From positions 21,208 to 85,207 of the forward strand of contig JAKUCV010002147.1 in the NCBI GenBank assembly GCA_028386065.3: a stretch of DNA of 64,000 bases. Reading direction: 5' to 3'. The DNA is from Turnera subulata (Eukaryota > Streptophyta > Magnoliopsida > Malpighiales > Passifloraceae). Of this stretch, positions 35,261 through 46,249 are shown piece after piece. How positions within the stretch are numbered: the stretch's first letter is position 1; each line of letters starts with the position of its first letter. The translations under genes were made by a program, and so were the position numbers. The notes under the pieces are model-generated. The model did not search any database and was not told the origin of the DNA. It worked only from the letters and a program-made list of their open reading frames with translations.

Positions 35261-36429
35261 CTACACAACAAAACAACATGCTCACATAAATGCACATAAT
35301 TGGTATACTATGATGCCAACACTGCGAAATAAACCCATCCCGGTTCATATCCTTTATTATCATCTTTTACCATAATTAAACCTTTTTCCGAAAATAATAT
35401 ATCATACGTATATCCGAATATTACTTCGGTATTTAATACTTTAATTAAATCTCTTTCCAAAATATTTTTATGGAGATATTTATCGTTTCCCAAAAATATG
35501 ATTATCATAAAATAATTTTTCTAGGAAGATATACATTTTCAAAATTATTTACTTAAAATAATTATACATTTCCAAAAATTATAATTACTATAACATAATT
35601 TTCCTAAAAATATGATGTATGCTTATACTTCCAAAATATTTTACGGTATATGTAATCTTTTCTAAAATAGTTACTGTATAGTAATTTTTCAAAGGACATA
35701 ATTCATATTATAATTACCTTAGTTTCTTGAAAATAATATAACATGATAATTACTTTATTTATTTTTACAATACTATGTATTTATATTTTCCAAAAAATAT
35801 ATATATTCCATGTACCCTTTTTTCCAGATTATAAATATATATATATATATATATATAAATATGTTTTTCTTATTATCTTTATTATTATTTTTTTTAACCG
35901 GACTGGGCCAAATTGTACCAGCCCAGTCCAAACCCATCAAACAAAACATGTCAGCCCAACGCAACAGGCCCAGGCCATAGCAAGGTAGCCCGGCCCGTGA
36001 CCAAACCCAGGTAAGGCAGCCAGGTTGCAAGCAACCGGGTCAACCCAAGTGAAATCGGGCCAAACCCGTCACAAATGGGTCGACCCGCGTGTTGTCTACA
36101 ACCCGCCTTGCTCACCTTGCTGTGAGGTAGCGTCGCAGGAGGCGGCGGTGTGAGCAGATCGGGAAGGAGACGGCCGCAGGTGAAAAGGAGGTGGGTCCGA
36201 CGGGCCGTCGCGTCGTGGCTTGGCTCCTCTCCGGCGGTTGCTGCAGATCGGGGCGGCTGGTGCGAGGCTGGCGGCGAGGAGGCGACACAATCGGAGGCGC
36301 GACGAGGCAGCGGGGAGATCGGCGGCAGTTCGAGCGTGTGGTGGCGTCTCGGGTGGCGGCCCCGCACGCGAACGGGAGGAGGAAAAGAGGAAGAGAAAGG
36401 TGGCGGTGGTTGATGGTGGCGCTGCATGT

Positions 36430-36491
<62 letters not shown>
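36430..36491 (+). repeat. 62-bp poly-G tract
   Basis: An uninterrupted run of G on the plus strand, C on the element strand. The matching site in the right LTR (about 41791-41806) reads GGGGGGGTGGGGGGGTGG, so the run has either expanded or been mis-assembled. Confidence 0.9.
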
Positions 36492-36492
<1 letters not shown>

Positions 36493-37050
36493 GGCTGGGT
36501 GGTGGTCGGCAACTGGTGGTGTTTGTGTGTGTGTTTGTGTTTATTGTTGTGTTTCCTTTTTTTTTTTTCCTTTTCCTGGTTGCTTAGGTAGTATGCAGTA
36601 GGTAGGAACGGGAACTGGTGGAGTTGTTTGCAGAAGAAAAGAAGAGAAATGGTGATGGGCAGTGTATTGCAGAGGAAGGGAAATGACAGTGGTTCAGTTT
36701 TGCAGGCAGATGCAAGGAGAAGAAGAAAAGGCAAAGTCACGAGCAGCACAGGTAAGTCACAAGCTGCACAGGAAGGAGGCGGCTGCGTGACTCAAACATG
36801 CAGCTGTGTCCTGACCGGACCAGAAAATAACTGCATACCCCCTTAGTTATTTTCCGGTGTGATTTTTTTGAGGATTTCGGGACCCGAAAAATCCACGGAA
36901 AAATCTCGAGCGCGGGAAAAAACTCGGTTACAAAAAATGACGCCCTTTTTTCCTTTAATTAATTACCCAAGATTAAATTCAAAGGTAAATCACTGTAAAA
37001 AGACTTTTATAGTCCCAGTAAAATTCCAAATTTTTACCCGGGCTGTTACA

Positions 37051-37063
37051 GTCTACCCACCTT
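37051..37063 (-). promoter_or_regulatory. Polypurine tract of LARD-1
   Basis: GTCTACCCACCTT on the plus strand is AAGGTGGGTAGAC on the element strand, directly before the LTR. It matches the tract at 25816-25827 of Tekay-1. Confidence 0.8.
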
Positions 37064-37260
37064 AAAAAAAATTTTGTCCTCGAAATTCCGTCTTATCTGT
37101 GGGTCCTACCACGATAAGCTTCTGGTATTCTCTACCATGTGTCCAAACTCATCACGAGATACTGCTTATACCCTTAAGCGACATCTCCTCCGCTTATATA
37201 AACCGAACCTCATGACTGGCAAGCTCACACACAGCCATGGACTCTCCAATCCGATCTTGA

Positions 37261-37605
37261 ACTACCTCAGACTCCAAGAACAACAGCTATATCGGTGGCA
37301 CTACTTTCCCGACAAGCTTCGATGAAGAACCTCCGAAGAAACGCTTCAAGACGAACATCATCGGTCTCAAAGAACATATGGTGGTCTCTCGAAGACGGCG
37401 GAAGAAACCTGTCGGCAAGGAGGAGCCATCCGGTCGCAAGGATGCTGATGATAGAAAGGGCAAGGCAACTGCTGAAAGCAACACTCCGCAGCAGACGCTG
37501 ACGCTGCTGGATGCCTCACTGAGGAAGGTCAGCTCGGCGGTGATGCAGATAGAACTGGCGTGCGCGGAACTCTTCCCTCACGTGAAAACGTCCAAAAACT
37601 TGTAA
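37261..37605 (+). CDS. Captured gene-like 3' exon, basic protein of unknown function
   Basis: Open from the stop before 37261 to TAA at 37603-37605, with the first ATG at 37378, leaving 75 residues. Upstream in-frame residues (SYIGGTTFPTSFDEEPPKKR...) look equally protein-like. The product may therefore begin in an exon not present here. It is hydrophilic, with a Lys/Arg-rich middle (SRRRRKKPVGKEE) and a helix-like TLLDASLRKVSSAVMQIELA tail. AATAAATAAAATAAG polyadenylation-like signals lie 60 bp past the stop (about 37665). Codons are G/C-ending, unlike the AT-rich surroundings. It is antisense to LARD-1. Function not recognised; it could be a transduplicated host exon. Confidence 0.4.
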   Translation, partial: TTSDSKNNSYIGGTTFPTSFDEEPPKKRFKTNIIGLKEHMVVSRRRRKKPVGKEEPSGRKDADDRKGKATAESNTPQQTLTLLDASLRKVSSAVMQIELACAELFPHVKTSKNL

Positions 37606-37699
37606 AAGACCTTGAGAAGCATGTAACTCAATAGAGTACTTCTCTGTATTGTAAAACCGTTATAAAATAAATAAAATAAGCTTTCTTTTTAAATAAAAA

Positions 37700-38380
37700 A
37701 CTCTTTGTTACGAAATCTCGTGTTAAACAGAAAAACAAAACATCTCAAAGCAGATTAAAAACAACAATAAGGATATAAAATCAAACATAAAGAAATTAAA
37801 AACAAAATTCGTTTAACAAAACCAAAATATAAAGAAGTTAAGACAAAAACATGTTTTCATGTCCGGCGTTCTAGATCGGTCGTAAACATACTCGATCCCG
37901 GGAAACGTAACACGCACAACTAACGGTGGCGTCTGTTTCCCTCGTGAAAAAGACGTCCGTTATCTCGTAAGGCAATGATCACGAGGATGTCCTGTGTCCC
38001 TCGAAAGAAACGTTATCCACTTGTTCACAAATTCCGCATGAGCCAAAAATGTCTGTCAAGTCTCGTATCCCTCCATGATGTCCGAACAGGTGTAAGCTTG
38101 TCGCACATGCGCTCTACTCGAGGTATGGTCCCATCAGTCTAGCCACAACGGTCACGGATGCATGTGATAAAAGATGCAGGAAAAATTCATAAAGAGAATA
38201 AAGCAAAGTAGCCAAGGCGATAGAAAATTGTAAGATGGGAAGGTGCTGAAAAACACTTGCATTTGTAGCCCGAAAAATGTATAAAGTAACGAAGCAAAAT
38301 TTCAAACCATGGAAAAATTTTCAAAAACAACACCTTGAAGAATGAAAACGGTTTAGAGCTTTGTGAAGGGAATCTGCTTT
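37700..38380. other. LARD-1 internal spacer
   Basis: No open frame with recognisable content. Sequence composition is intermediate in GC and unlike the flanking LTRs. It separates the two antisense frames. Confidence 0.5.
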
Positions 38381-38388
38381 TCCCATCA

Positions 38389-38479
38389 CCGAAAAATCCT
38401 TTAGACTTTCCCGGAGATAGGTGGGGTCTAAACTTTGAAAAACAAAACGGTAATCACGCTCCCCATAAGAGTATAAAAG
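38389..38479 (+). promoter_or_regulatory. Promoter block of the antisense EEP-like cassette (LARD-1)
   Basis: CCGAAAAATC (38389), CGGAGATA (ggagata at 38413) and TATAAAAG (38472-38479) precede the ATG by 117 nt. Copia-3 has the same order with a 59-nt distance from GGAGATA to TATA in both. The surrounding TTTGTGAA and GTG..GGGTC..A...TTTGAAA blocks are also shared. Confidence 0.7.
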
Positions 38480-38595
38480 ACGGAGAGGTGAGATGCAAAT
38501 CATCAAAAGTATTTTGAAAGAGAGTTTTGCAACACGTTTTGAAAAAAATAACCACAAAAACACATTCAGAAAAGACACAAAATCGCCAAGTCAGA

Positions 38596-39279
38596 ATGCC
38601 TGCTCCATCATCTGTCTTCTTCGTCGAAAGTGCCAACCTAGGCAGAAGAAACCGGTTGGCCTACAGCATGGTCAACGAGCGTCCAGAGGAACTACCAAAC
38701 GAGCTCAGTAGAATTCCCCGTCTGGTCTCCGACGACGAACTCTACTCCTCCAGATTCTTCGTCACTCCCATGGAAGAGACGTTCTTCCTAGAGGACCAAG
38801 GTACTCTGAGGACCTCCTTCTATGGCTCGGCCAATTCCGTCATGTTTTTCATTTCTGAAAGACTTCAGGATTTCAACTTAGAGTCCACTTGCCATTTCTT
38901 GGACCAAGGTACCTACTACCAGCTCTCGATGACGGCCCAAAGCATGCCCAGAGTAACTCGATTACCCGCAACTTGGCCAAAGGCCCGACTACTGGTGTGG
39001 AACTGCAGAGGAATCGGTAGGCGTTCCTAGGTGTTCTCGCGTACCATGAGGGACCTGAAGAACCAGTACAAGCCAAACATGGTTCTTCTCACGGAGACTC
39101 AATGGCAGCCTGAAGACGATCACAGTGTCATCCCACTTTGGTTCCCTCCAGCAAACCGGTTCGAGCTTCCAGGCCAGAACAATGCGGGCGGCATGTGGTT
39201 CTCGTGGAACAGCAGCATCAGAGTCAACATCAACAATGACCCCAATAGCTTCAAGGTCAATGTCGTTCCGAGAAGATGA
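38596..39279 (+). pseudogene. Antisense cassette ORF with EEP-like C-terminal half (LARD-1 copy)
   Basis: 684 nt, one internal TAG (39028-39030), otherwise open. The start MPAPSSVFFVE is chosen because Copia-3 begins at the same codon. Residues 1-130 (RRNRLAYSMVNE..., SSRFFVTPMEETFFLEDQG) match nothing I know. Residues ~131-227 read LLVWNCRGIGRRS, KPNMVLLTET and GGMWFSWN, the pattern of the first ~90 residues of LINE-type EEP endonuclease. The later catalytic D and H motifs are absent, so nuclease activity is not expected. Third positions are G/C-rich. It ends 250 bp from the LARD-1 5' LTR and runs against the element. Compared with 48470-49153 it is ~73% identical with no indel, which implies past selection on the protein. 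Confidence 0.7.
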
Positions 39280-39514
39280 ATGTTTTTTTATAATATTATC
39301 AATATAATAATATTATTAGCAATATTAGTAATATTTATATTTCCGCATATTTATGGCATCATTACCTTTTATGTGTTTGTTCTGCGACAGCTGGCGTCCC
39401 TTGACTGGATCCATAATGCACTAACTAAATGATATAAAATAATAAACAAATGGAGCGAACTATGCAAACAAGAACAACAAGCACACAAAGACTACCCAAC
39501 AAGACCTAACGCCC

Positions 39515-39526
39515 GCTCCACTACCA
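39515..39526 (-). promoter_or_regulatory. Primer-binding site of LARD-1
   Basis: On the minus strand TGGTAGTGGAGC, 3 nt inside the 5' LTR. One mismatch from TGGTAGCGGAGC. Confidence 0.65.
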
Positions 39527-39529
39527 AAA

Positions 39530-42372
39530 TGAAATGCCCCGACCCGTATTTACCGTACATAGTAAACACGTGCCGGAACTGTAACGACCCGACCTAACAA
39601 GCCCAGCATACAGTGTAAACAATAGAAAACTGGCTCAACAGCCCAAAATATAAACCTCATAAATCTGGCCCTTCGGCCCAACAACAACAATAAATAGCAC
39701 AGCGGAAGACTTAATAACTCAGAAAGACACTGTATGCGACACTGATGCAAACTATGGATCCGAGTCCTGTCCAAGGGATAACGCCGCAGCCTGTCTGGAA
39801 TGCATCAAGCCTGAATCACAAATAACTCAACCTACGGGATGAAAGCTCGCAGGTGAGGGGTGAGTCCGAAGTGCTCACAACCATGGATAGACGATCAATA
39901 TGCAACACTATAAATTACTCTAAGGTTGAAAACAGTCTTAACAACCAAACACATCAAACCAAAAGACAAGACCCAAAACTAGTCCAAGACCAAAAAGACT
40001 TAAACAAAATCCAATTTCCAATTTTATCTTTCCAGGCCCCGTCACGGGTAAGCAAGGGGTCAGACCTGGTTATCAACATATTTCGGGTGCCAGACCAAAT
40101 CCAAGAGAGCCCAGGGATCGACATCCCAAAAAAAGTAACCCAGGCCATGGCCACCACAAAACAGTCTTAAACCATCGAGTCGTACCACTACTTACCACGT
40201 GACAATTATATTATCATGATTCAAAACCAAATCACAGGGATCAACATCCCTAACCAAAATACCGGGATAGGCATCCCAATCCAAAACTAAGGATCAACAT
40301 CCTTATCACAAATTATTAATTAATCCATTATTCTTTTACCAAAAGACACGGTAATAAACATCCAAAAACTCGACGTACGGGGATAAACATCCCAAAACCA
40401 ATCAAGATACTAGGATAAACATCCCGACAAACAATCAAGACAATGGGATAAACACCCCGAATCAAACCACAGCAAATGCAACAAACAATAGTGCAATAAT
40501 CATCAAACACAACAACCGAGTAATATAGGCACATATTGAAGGAAATCCATCCTCACCTTAGCCGATTACTCCATTCTGAAGGTAATGACCAGTCCAAGGC
40601 TGGCTCCTCGGGAAACTGCCCGGTATCAAAACCTACACAACAAAACAACATGCTCACATAAATGCACATAATTGGTATACTATGATGCCAATACTGCGAA
40701 ATAAACCCATCCCGGTTCATATCCTTTATTATCATCTTTTACCATAATTAAACCTTTTTCCGAAAATAATATATCGTACGTATATCCGAATATTACTTCT
40801 GTATTTAATACTTTAATTAAATCTCTTTCCAAAATATTTTTATGGAGATATTTATCGTTTCCCAAAAATATGATTATCATAAAATAATTTTTCTAGGAAG
40901 ATATACATTTTCAAAATTATTTACTTAAAATAATTATACATTTCCAAAAATTATAATTACTATAACATAAATTTCCTAAAAATATAACGTATGCTTATAC
41001 TTCCAAAATATTTTACGGTATATGTAATCTTTTCTAAAATAGTTACTATATAGTAATTTTGCAAAGGACATAATTCATATTATAATTACCTTAGTTTCTT
41101 GAAAATAATATAACATGATAATTACTTTATTTATTTTTACATTACTACGTATTTATATTTCCCAGAAAATATATGTATTCCATATACCCTTTTTTCTAGA
41201 TTATAAATATATATATATAAATATGTTTTTCTTATTTTCTCTATTATTATTTTTTTTAACCGGGCTGGGCCAAATTGTACGAGCCCAGTCCAAACCCATC
41301 AAACCAAATATGTCAACCCAACGCAACAGGCCCAGGCCATAGCAAGGTAGCCCGGCCCGTGACCAAACCCAGGTAAGGCAGCCCAGGTTGCAAGCAACCG
41401 GGTCAACCCAAGTGAAATCGGGCCAAACCCATCACAAATGGGTCGACCCGCGTGTTGTCTACAACCCGCCTTGCTCACCTTGTTGTGAGGTGGTGTCCCA
41501 GGAGGCGGCGGCGCGAGCAGATCGGGATGGAGACGGCCGCAGGTGAAAAGGAGGCGGGTCCGACGGGTCGTCGCGTCGTGGCTTGGCTCCTCTCCGGCGG
41601 TTGCTGCAAATCGGAGCGGCTGGTGCGAGGCTGGCGGCGAGGAGGCGACACAATCGGAGGCGCGACGAGGCAGCGGGGAGATCGGCGGCAGTTCGAGCGT
41701 GTGGTGGCGTCTCGGGTGGCGGCCGTGCACGCGAAAGGGAGGTGGAAAAGAGGAAGAGAAAGGTGGCGGTGGTTGATGGTGGCGCTGCGTGGGGGGGTGG
41801 GGGGGTGGCTCGTTGCTGGTCGGCGGCTGTTGGTGTTTGTGTTTATTGTTGTGTTTCCTTTTTTTTTCTCCTTTTCCTGGTTGCTTAGGTAGTATGCAGT
41901 AGGTAGGAACGGGAACTAGCAGAGTTGTTTGCAGAGGAAAAGAAGAGAAATGGTGATGGGCAGTTTATTGCAGAGGAAGGGAAATGACACTGGTTCAGTT
42001 TTGCAGGCAGATGCAAGGACGAGAAGAAAAGGCAAAGTCACGAGCAGCACAGGTAAGCCACAAGCTGCACAGGAAGGAGGCGGCTGCGTGACTCAAACAT
42101 GCAGCCGTGTCCCGACCGGACCAGAAAATAACTGCATACCCCCTTAGTTATTTTTCGGTGTGATTTTTCTGAGGATTTCGGGACCCGAAAAATACCAACT
42201 TAGGTCCGAAAAATCCACAGAAAAATCTCGAGCGCGGGAAAAGACTCGGTTACGAAAAATGACGCCCGATTTACCTTGAATTAATTACCCAAGATTAAAT
42301 TCAAAAGTAAATCACTGTAAAAAGACTTTTACAGTCCCAGTAAAAATCCAAACTTTTACCCGGGCTGTTACA
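39530..42372 (-). repeat. LARD-1 5' LTR
   Basis: 2843 bp, highly similar to 34162-37050. It keeps the palindrome array (about 40114-40459), mini-exon (40632-40557), donor-like AAG|GTGAGC at 41479 and the short G-rich site without the 62-G expansion. The first bases TGAAATGCCCCG differ from the left LTR TGAAACGCCCTG by single changes. Confidence 0.9.
40557..40632 (-). other. Candidate mini-exon, LARD-1 right LTR
   Basis: Minus-strand counterpart of 35260-35185. The peptide begins DTGQFPEEP. The donor here is the better consensus GGCTAAG|GTGAGG. Confidence 0.4.
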
Positions 42373-42377
42373 TTCTA

Positions 42378-44631
42378 AATCTGGATTTGATACCAAAAAT
42401 TAACTGAGGCAGAAGTAGCAAACCACGTTGATTATAGTGTAGTAGTGCATAAATAAATTTATTTTTCTCTTTACAAAAACGGAAGGACTTGTAATTATTT
42501 TTGTCACATCCTTGGCACATATATTTCTTTAATTGCATGAATAATATGTATCAATCCTAAAAAGATTGTTGCGGTTGCCTATATTAACGTCCAATTTCTA
42601 TGACACGAATCACATTAACAAGTCAATGCTTTGAGAGTTTGACTAACCTTGAGAAATGAGAAATCTTATTGGCGCTATTTTACGTTTCACACTTTGTTTG
42701 TTTAGCTATCATTGAGGGTAGCAATCTGTATAGTGATCAGGTGGGCAACAATAATCAGCCTGATCATTTGCTCTTGGCCATGCAATAGTCACTAGGATTG
42801 AGTATTCGGATATTTGGATTGGAATATATAATTTTTGATATGGAATTCAGGATCTCAAAATTGTCAAATCCTTTGACCATACTGAATTCTAAATTCATAA
42901 ATTTTAATTTGGATAATTTGTGATAGTTCCAATCATCTCTAATTTGTTTCATTTTCTTTAATCTACTTACAAAATTACATAATTTAAAAATTTTCCAAAA
43001 TTACATAATCTAAAAATTACATAATTTAAAATTTTTTGAACTATCTATTTTCCAATTTTATTTTGAAATGATTTAATAAGTATAAACTAATGCTAAAGAG
43101 TAAAAATAAAAATAAAAGCATTCAATTCCAAATTTAGAAAATCAAATCTTTAAAGTTGCAAATTAAAACAACGAAGTTTTGATAAAAAATTTCAAGATTT
43201 CGAGATTACAAAATTTTTAGAATCCCTATCCAATCCAAACCCAAATTAGAATTCAGGATTGTCCACACTAAATCTTAATGCTTATTGGAAACTTTGGAAT
43301 TCCAAATTTAATACTATTTAGATTCGGAATTTTTGGATTGTTCTGGATCAATGCTCACCAGTGAGTGTGACGGATAACACAGTGTAGTCACTGTAGGCAC
43401 ATGACTACATTGGTATCTATAGGAAACAAATCAACCTAATATTTTTTAGCCCAACAAAGTTTAATTCGTTTATTTTGCCTGAATCTTCATTTAACAAAAT
43501 ATTATCCTGCTAATTATTTAAGCCTAAAAGATCTAGAGATCCACTTAACTTATATAGCTCGGTCAATAAATTCTAGAAATTAGTCCTTTTTCTATAAATA
43601 TTAATTCTTTTATTACAAATAAAGTCTATTTTCCAAACAAAATCTAATGGTCAGCCTTTCCTCCGCCCAACAATTCCCTTCTTTTTTTAGTTTCTTCTTA
43701 CTTCCAAGTTTCTTCTTATTTAGGTTCATCTAGGTTGTTATAATTATTCTCTTTAGTTTTCTTTTAGTTTTGTTTTGATTTAACTTTCTAAAGTGTAATT
43801 GATAAATTTGCAGAATACCCCGTTTCAATTTTCAGTGTCTAGATAGTAGATGAAACTCTGAGCACTAATTTAATTTCTAGTTTCAGTCTGCATTTATACA
43901 TTTTAGTGGCTTAGTTAATATACACCAAAATTTTATGAATATCACCCTAATGATAAAAAAATCTAATTTGATGGACTATGAATTATTAATTACATTATAT
44001 ATCTCAAAATGTATTGATTGCATTAAAAATAAACAAATTATCCACCATTTTCAAGATATGAGAATATATAGGAAGGAATTTTAGTCTTTAATTAATTTAA
44101 ATATTTTATAGTGTAATTATTATATCTATTTATTGATTAAGGATGATTATTTAGAATTTAGTTTTTTTTTGCCTACACTGAAAAATATTTTTGGATTCAC
44201 CACTGCTCACCGCTAGTGGCCACCCTCCATGTGTGGCCACGATCCTCGTACACGTCTCTAGAGGCCGGTGCCACAGGATTACAGGATAGATAGGCTGTGG
44301 CCGCAACATGTTGGTCGACTTCTTGGAAACCCACATTACCAAAGCCCTTTTTTTTATGAGAACATTACGAAAGCCCTTGAAGGACTGTGTACCTTATTAA
44401 GTTTCTCTAAATTAATATATAACACAATGGTTGTGATTTTGTTTTCCTTTTTCCTTGTATGGTTTTGTTTTATGCCTTCTTCTTGCTTCCAAAATGCTGT
44501 TACAAGAGCAAGAGACCACAATATTACTAGTATCCTGGAAACTTCTGGTAGGAGAATGAAATTGAGTTAGTTCATCATCAGAGTTGTAGCTAGCCCACTG
44601 ACTTTGAAACCTGTCGAGGAACAAAAATCTG
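42378..44631. other. AT-rich non-coding part of duplication copy B
   Basis: Counterpart of about 14277-17372 without the MITE. It contains the uninterrupted GCTTCCAAAA near 44484 that is the MITE empty site. No genes seen. Confidence 0.6.
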
Positions 44632-44808
44632 TTTTTGTTTCCCATCCGGTATCCGGAGCTTTGCCCCGACTAATTCGGATCTGACCCGCGTCGCGCACCT
44701 GGGTATGGTGGGTGAGTCTCCCAATGGAAATTTTCTGCATATACAAAGACTCAAACCCGAGACCTCGCTTAAGCAAGAACCAAATCGCTTACCGCTTGGA
44801 CCAACTCC
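44632..44808 (-). mobile_element. tRNA-derived SINE, copy 1
   Basis: Read on the minus strand: GGAGTTGGTCCAAGCGGTAA (A-box TGGTCCAAGCGG), then GGTTTGAGTCT as B-box. The tRNA-unrelated body includes GGGAGACTCACC and GGGGCAAAGC and ends GGGAAACAAAAAC. It shares its body with 44938-45108. Such elements are RNA polymerase III transcribed and moved by LINEs. Open frames across it are shadows. Confidence 0.85.
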
Positions 44809-44937
44809 ATATTGGTAATTCTTGTTTCCTTCATCAACCTCCATACCTCCTGCTTAAAGACTCATACCATATTAAAGTCATCAATTACCTGGAATCAATT
44901 CAGCATATGTGTTGTTGACTTGTCAATTTTTTTTTTT

Positions 44938-45108
44938 GGTTTCCCATCCGGTATCCAGTGCTTTGCCCCGACTAATCCGGACTCGACCCAGATTGCGCAC
45001 CTGGTTATGGTCGGTGAGTCTCCCAATGGAGATTTTCTGCATACACGAGGACTCGAATCCGAGACCTCGCTTAAGCAGAACAAGTCGCTTACCACTTGAA
45101 CCAACCCC
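44938..45108 (-). mobile_element. tRNA-derived SINE, copy 2, with A-tail and TSD
   Basis: On the minus strand it begins GGGGTTGGTTCAAGTGG (A-box), has GGATTCGAGTCC (B-box) and ends GGGAAACC followed by an A-run (T-run 44928-44937). TTGACTTGTCAATT (44914-44927) and TTGACTTGTTAATT (45117-45130) form a near-perfect target-site duplication. Confidence 0.87.
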
Positions 45109-45268
45109 AATTGGTGTTGACTTGTTAATTTTAATTCTTGTGTTAAGCTTTCATTTGTCCTTGAGCCAACCCAGAAATTGTAGCTTCCCCTGACTGGGAC
45201 AAATTCACTCACCCCCAACCCTCCTCCTTGTCTCCCCATTATTTAGAATGACTCTTCAAAGACAACTT

Positions 45269-45474
45269 TGTTGTGTATAACATTTTATGGGAAAGTGAAA
45301 TGGGAGGAGAAGAGGATGATCAAGGAGAAGAAATTTTCCAGAACGATGAAGAGCAGAAGAAAAGAATGGAGAGTAGTGTTGCTCTGCTTCATTACTTTCA
45401 TTCACTGATACACTTTATTTAGACACAGAAATTAGGTGGAATAGTGACTCCATCTTAATCATGTTTTTATAACA
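45269..45474 (-). repeat. Copia-3 3' LTR
   Basis: 206 bp; minus strand TGTTATAAAAAC...TATACACAACA. Differs from 51496-51691 by a few substitutions and a ~10 bp indel near the minus-strand start. Confidence 0.9.
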
Positions 45475-45600
45475 CTCCCCTTGGAGTCACTGTGTATTGG
45501 GTAGAATACGCTAAGTAGAGAACTGCCTCATTAAAAACCTTACCTAGAAAAACCCTGTGGGACAAAAACTTGGTGAAGGAAAAAAGAGTGCAGTGCGTAT
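45475..45600 (-). other. Copia-3 3' untranslated end and polypurine tract
   Basis: CCAAGGGGAG on the minus strand abuts the LTR. The adjacent plus-strand sequence TTAAAAACCTTACCTAG is a block commonly seen at the 3' end of this plant copia family. Confidence 0.65.
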
Positions 45601-45734
45601 TCTACTCCCCCTCATTTTGGCCTCTCATGATTTCTTGTTGTCGTTGCATGCCAATGATCCTCTTGTCAACTTCTGGTGATGTAGGCCTTGTCTGATCACT
45701 TTTGATACATCATTACTCCAACTGGACAATGTGG

Positions 45735-45932
45735 GTTGTTTTATCTTCGTAATTTGTTGTTGGAGTATCTATCTTGCCCTCTTGCCTTTTGTAGTCCCAA
45801 TGATGCAACAATTTCATGTGTAAAGTAGTGGCAGATGTCCGGCTGTGCCTTTTGTGGATTAAGTGGGGGATCGACATCTGCAAGAACCAACTCTTCTTTC
45901 TTCGGACTTACAGGATTAAAAAGACACCACAT
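45735..45932 (-). pseudogene. Copia-3 RNase H fragment
   Basis: Minus-strand LADVDPPLNPQKAQPDICHY aligns with the conserved ADAGYLSDPHKA-type RNase H segment of this copia family. The catalytic environment is eroded and the frame ends within ~60 residues. Confidence 0.65.
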
Positions 45933-46249
45933 CTTTTATAGCCCGAAGAAAAGAGCAAACTCATATCTTGCCAATAGGCTTAAGTCAAAAGCTTCAGGCT
46001 TTATTTTCTTAGCAATACATATTGCACTTCAACAGGATACTCCAGGACCAATCTAATAGCACGGTATTTGGAAGCTTCTTCGGGAGTTCCAATCATAAAT
46101 AAGTTTATCCATACTCGAAATGATTTAAATTATGTAAAGATCAATTCAGTTCTATTTTGTAATTTCCCGGGAATTAGTTGCTTCAGGAAACTTGGATCCT
46201 TCAAGGATCTTCATGTATATATCATGACTTATGGATCCATAATAGGCTG

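Larger units (their letters stand above)
34162..37050 (-). repeat. LARD-1 3' LTR
   Basis: 2889 bp. Read on the minus strand it begins TGTAACAGCCCGGG at 37050 and ends CGGGGCGTTTCA at 34162. It carries a 62-G homopolymer (36430-36491), the GC-rich exon with AAG|GTGAGC donor at 36116, a mini-exon (35260-35185) and a GGGAT-n4-ATCCC palindrome array (34744-35087). Confidence 0.9.
34162..42372 (-). mobile_element. Large retrotransposon derivative LARD-1 (minus strand, non-autonomous)
   Basis: 8.2 kb flanked by TTCTA (34157-34161 and 42373-42377). Two ~2.85 kb LTRs surround 2479 bp of internal DNA that has no gag or pol. LTR ends (TGTAACAGCCCGGG and GGGGCGTTTCA, read on the minus strand) are those of Tekay-1, and the polypurine and primer-binding regions also match. 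It was therefore probably mobilised in trans by Tekay relatives. Copy A of the duplication near 14276 is the empty site. The internal DNA instead holds two gene-like plus-strand frames, i.e. antisense to the element. Confidence 0.92.
17505..44757. repeat. Tandem segmental duplication, copy B, split by two LTR elements
   Basis: Copy B occupies 17505-18198, 32517-34161 and 42373-44757. The gaps are exactly Tekay-1 and LARD-1. The homology ends inside a SINE that is complete in copy B (44632-44808) but cut at about 17501 in copy A. The duplication breakpoint therefore lies in that SINE. The three segments align in order and orientation with copy A. Confidence 0.9.

Noticed and set aside
36220..36601. 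Gly-rich proteins across the poly-G tract
   Set aside because: The polyglycine is simply the translation of the 62-G run.
44268..45239. Overlapping 70-114-residue frames in the SINE region
   Set aside because: They translate SINE bodies in both orientations.
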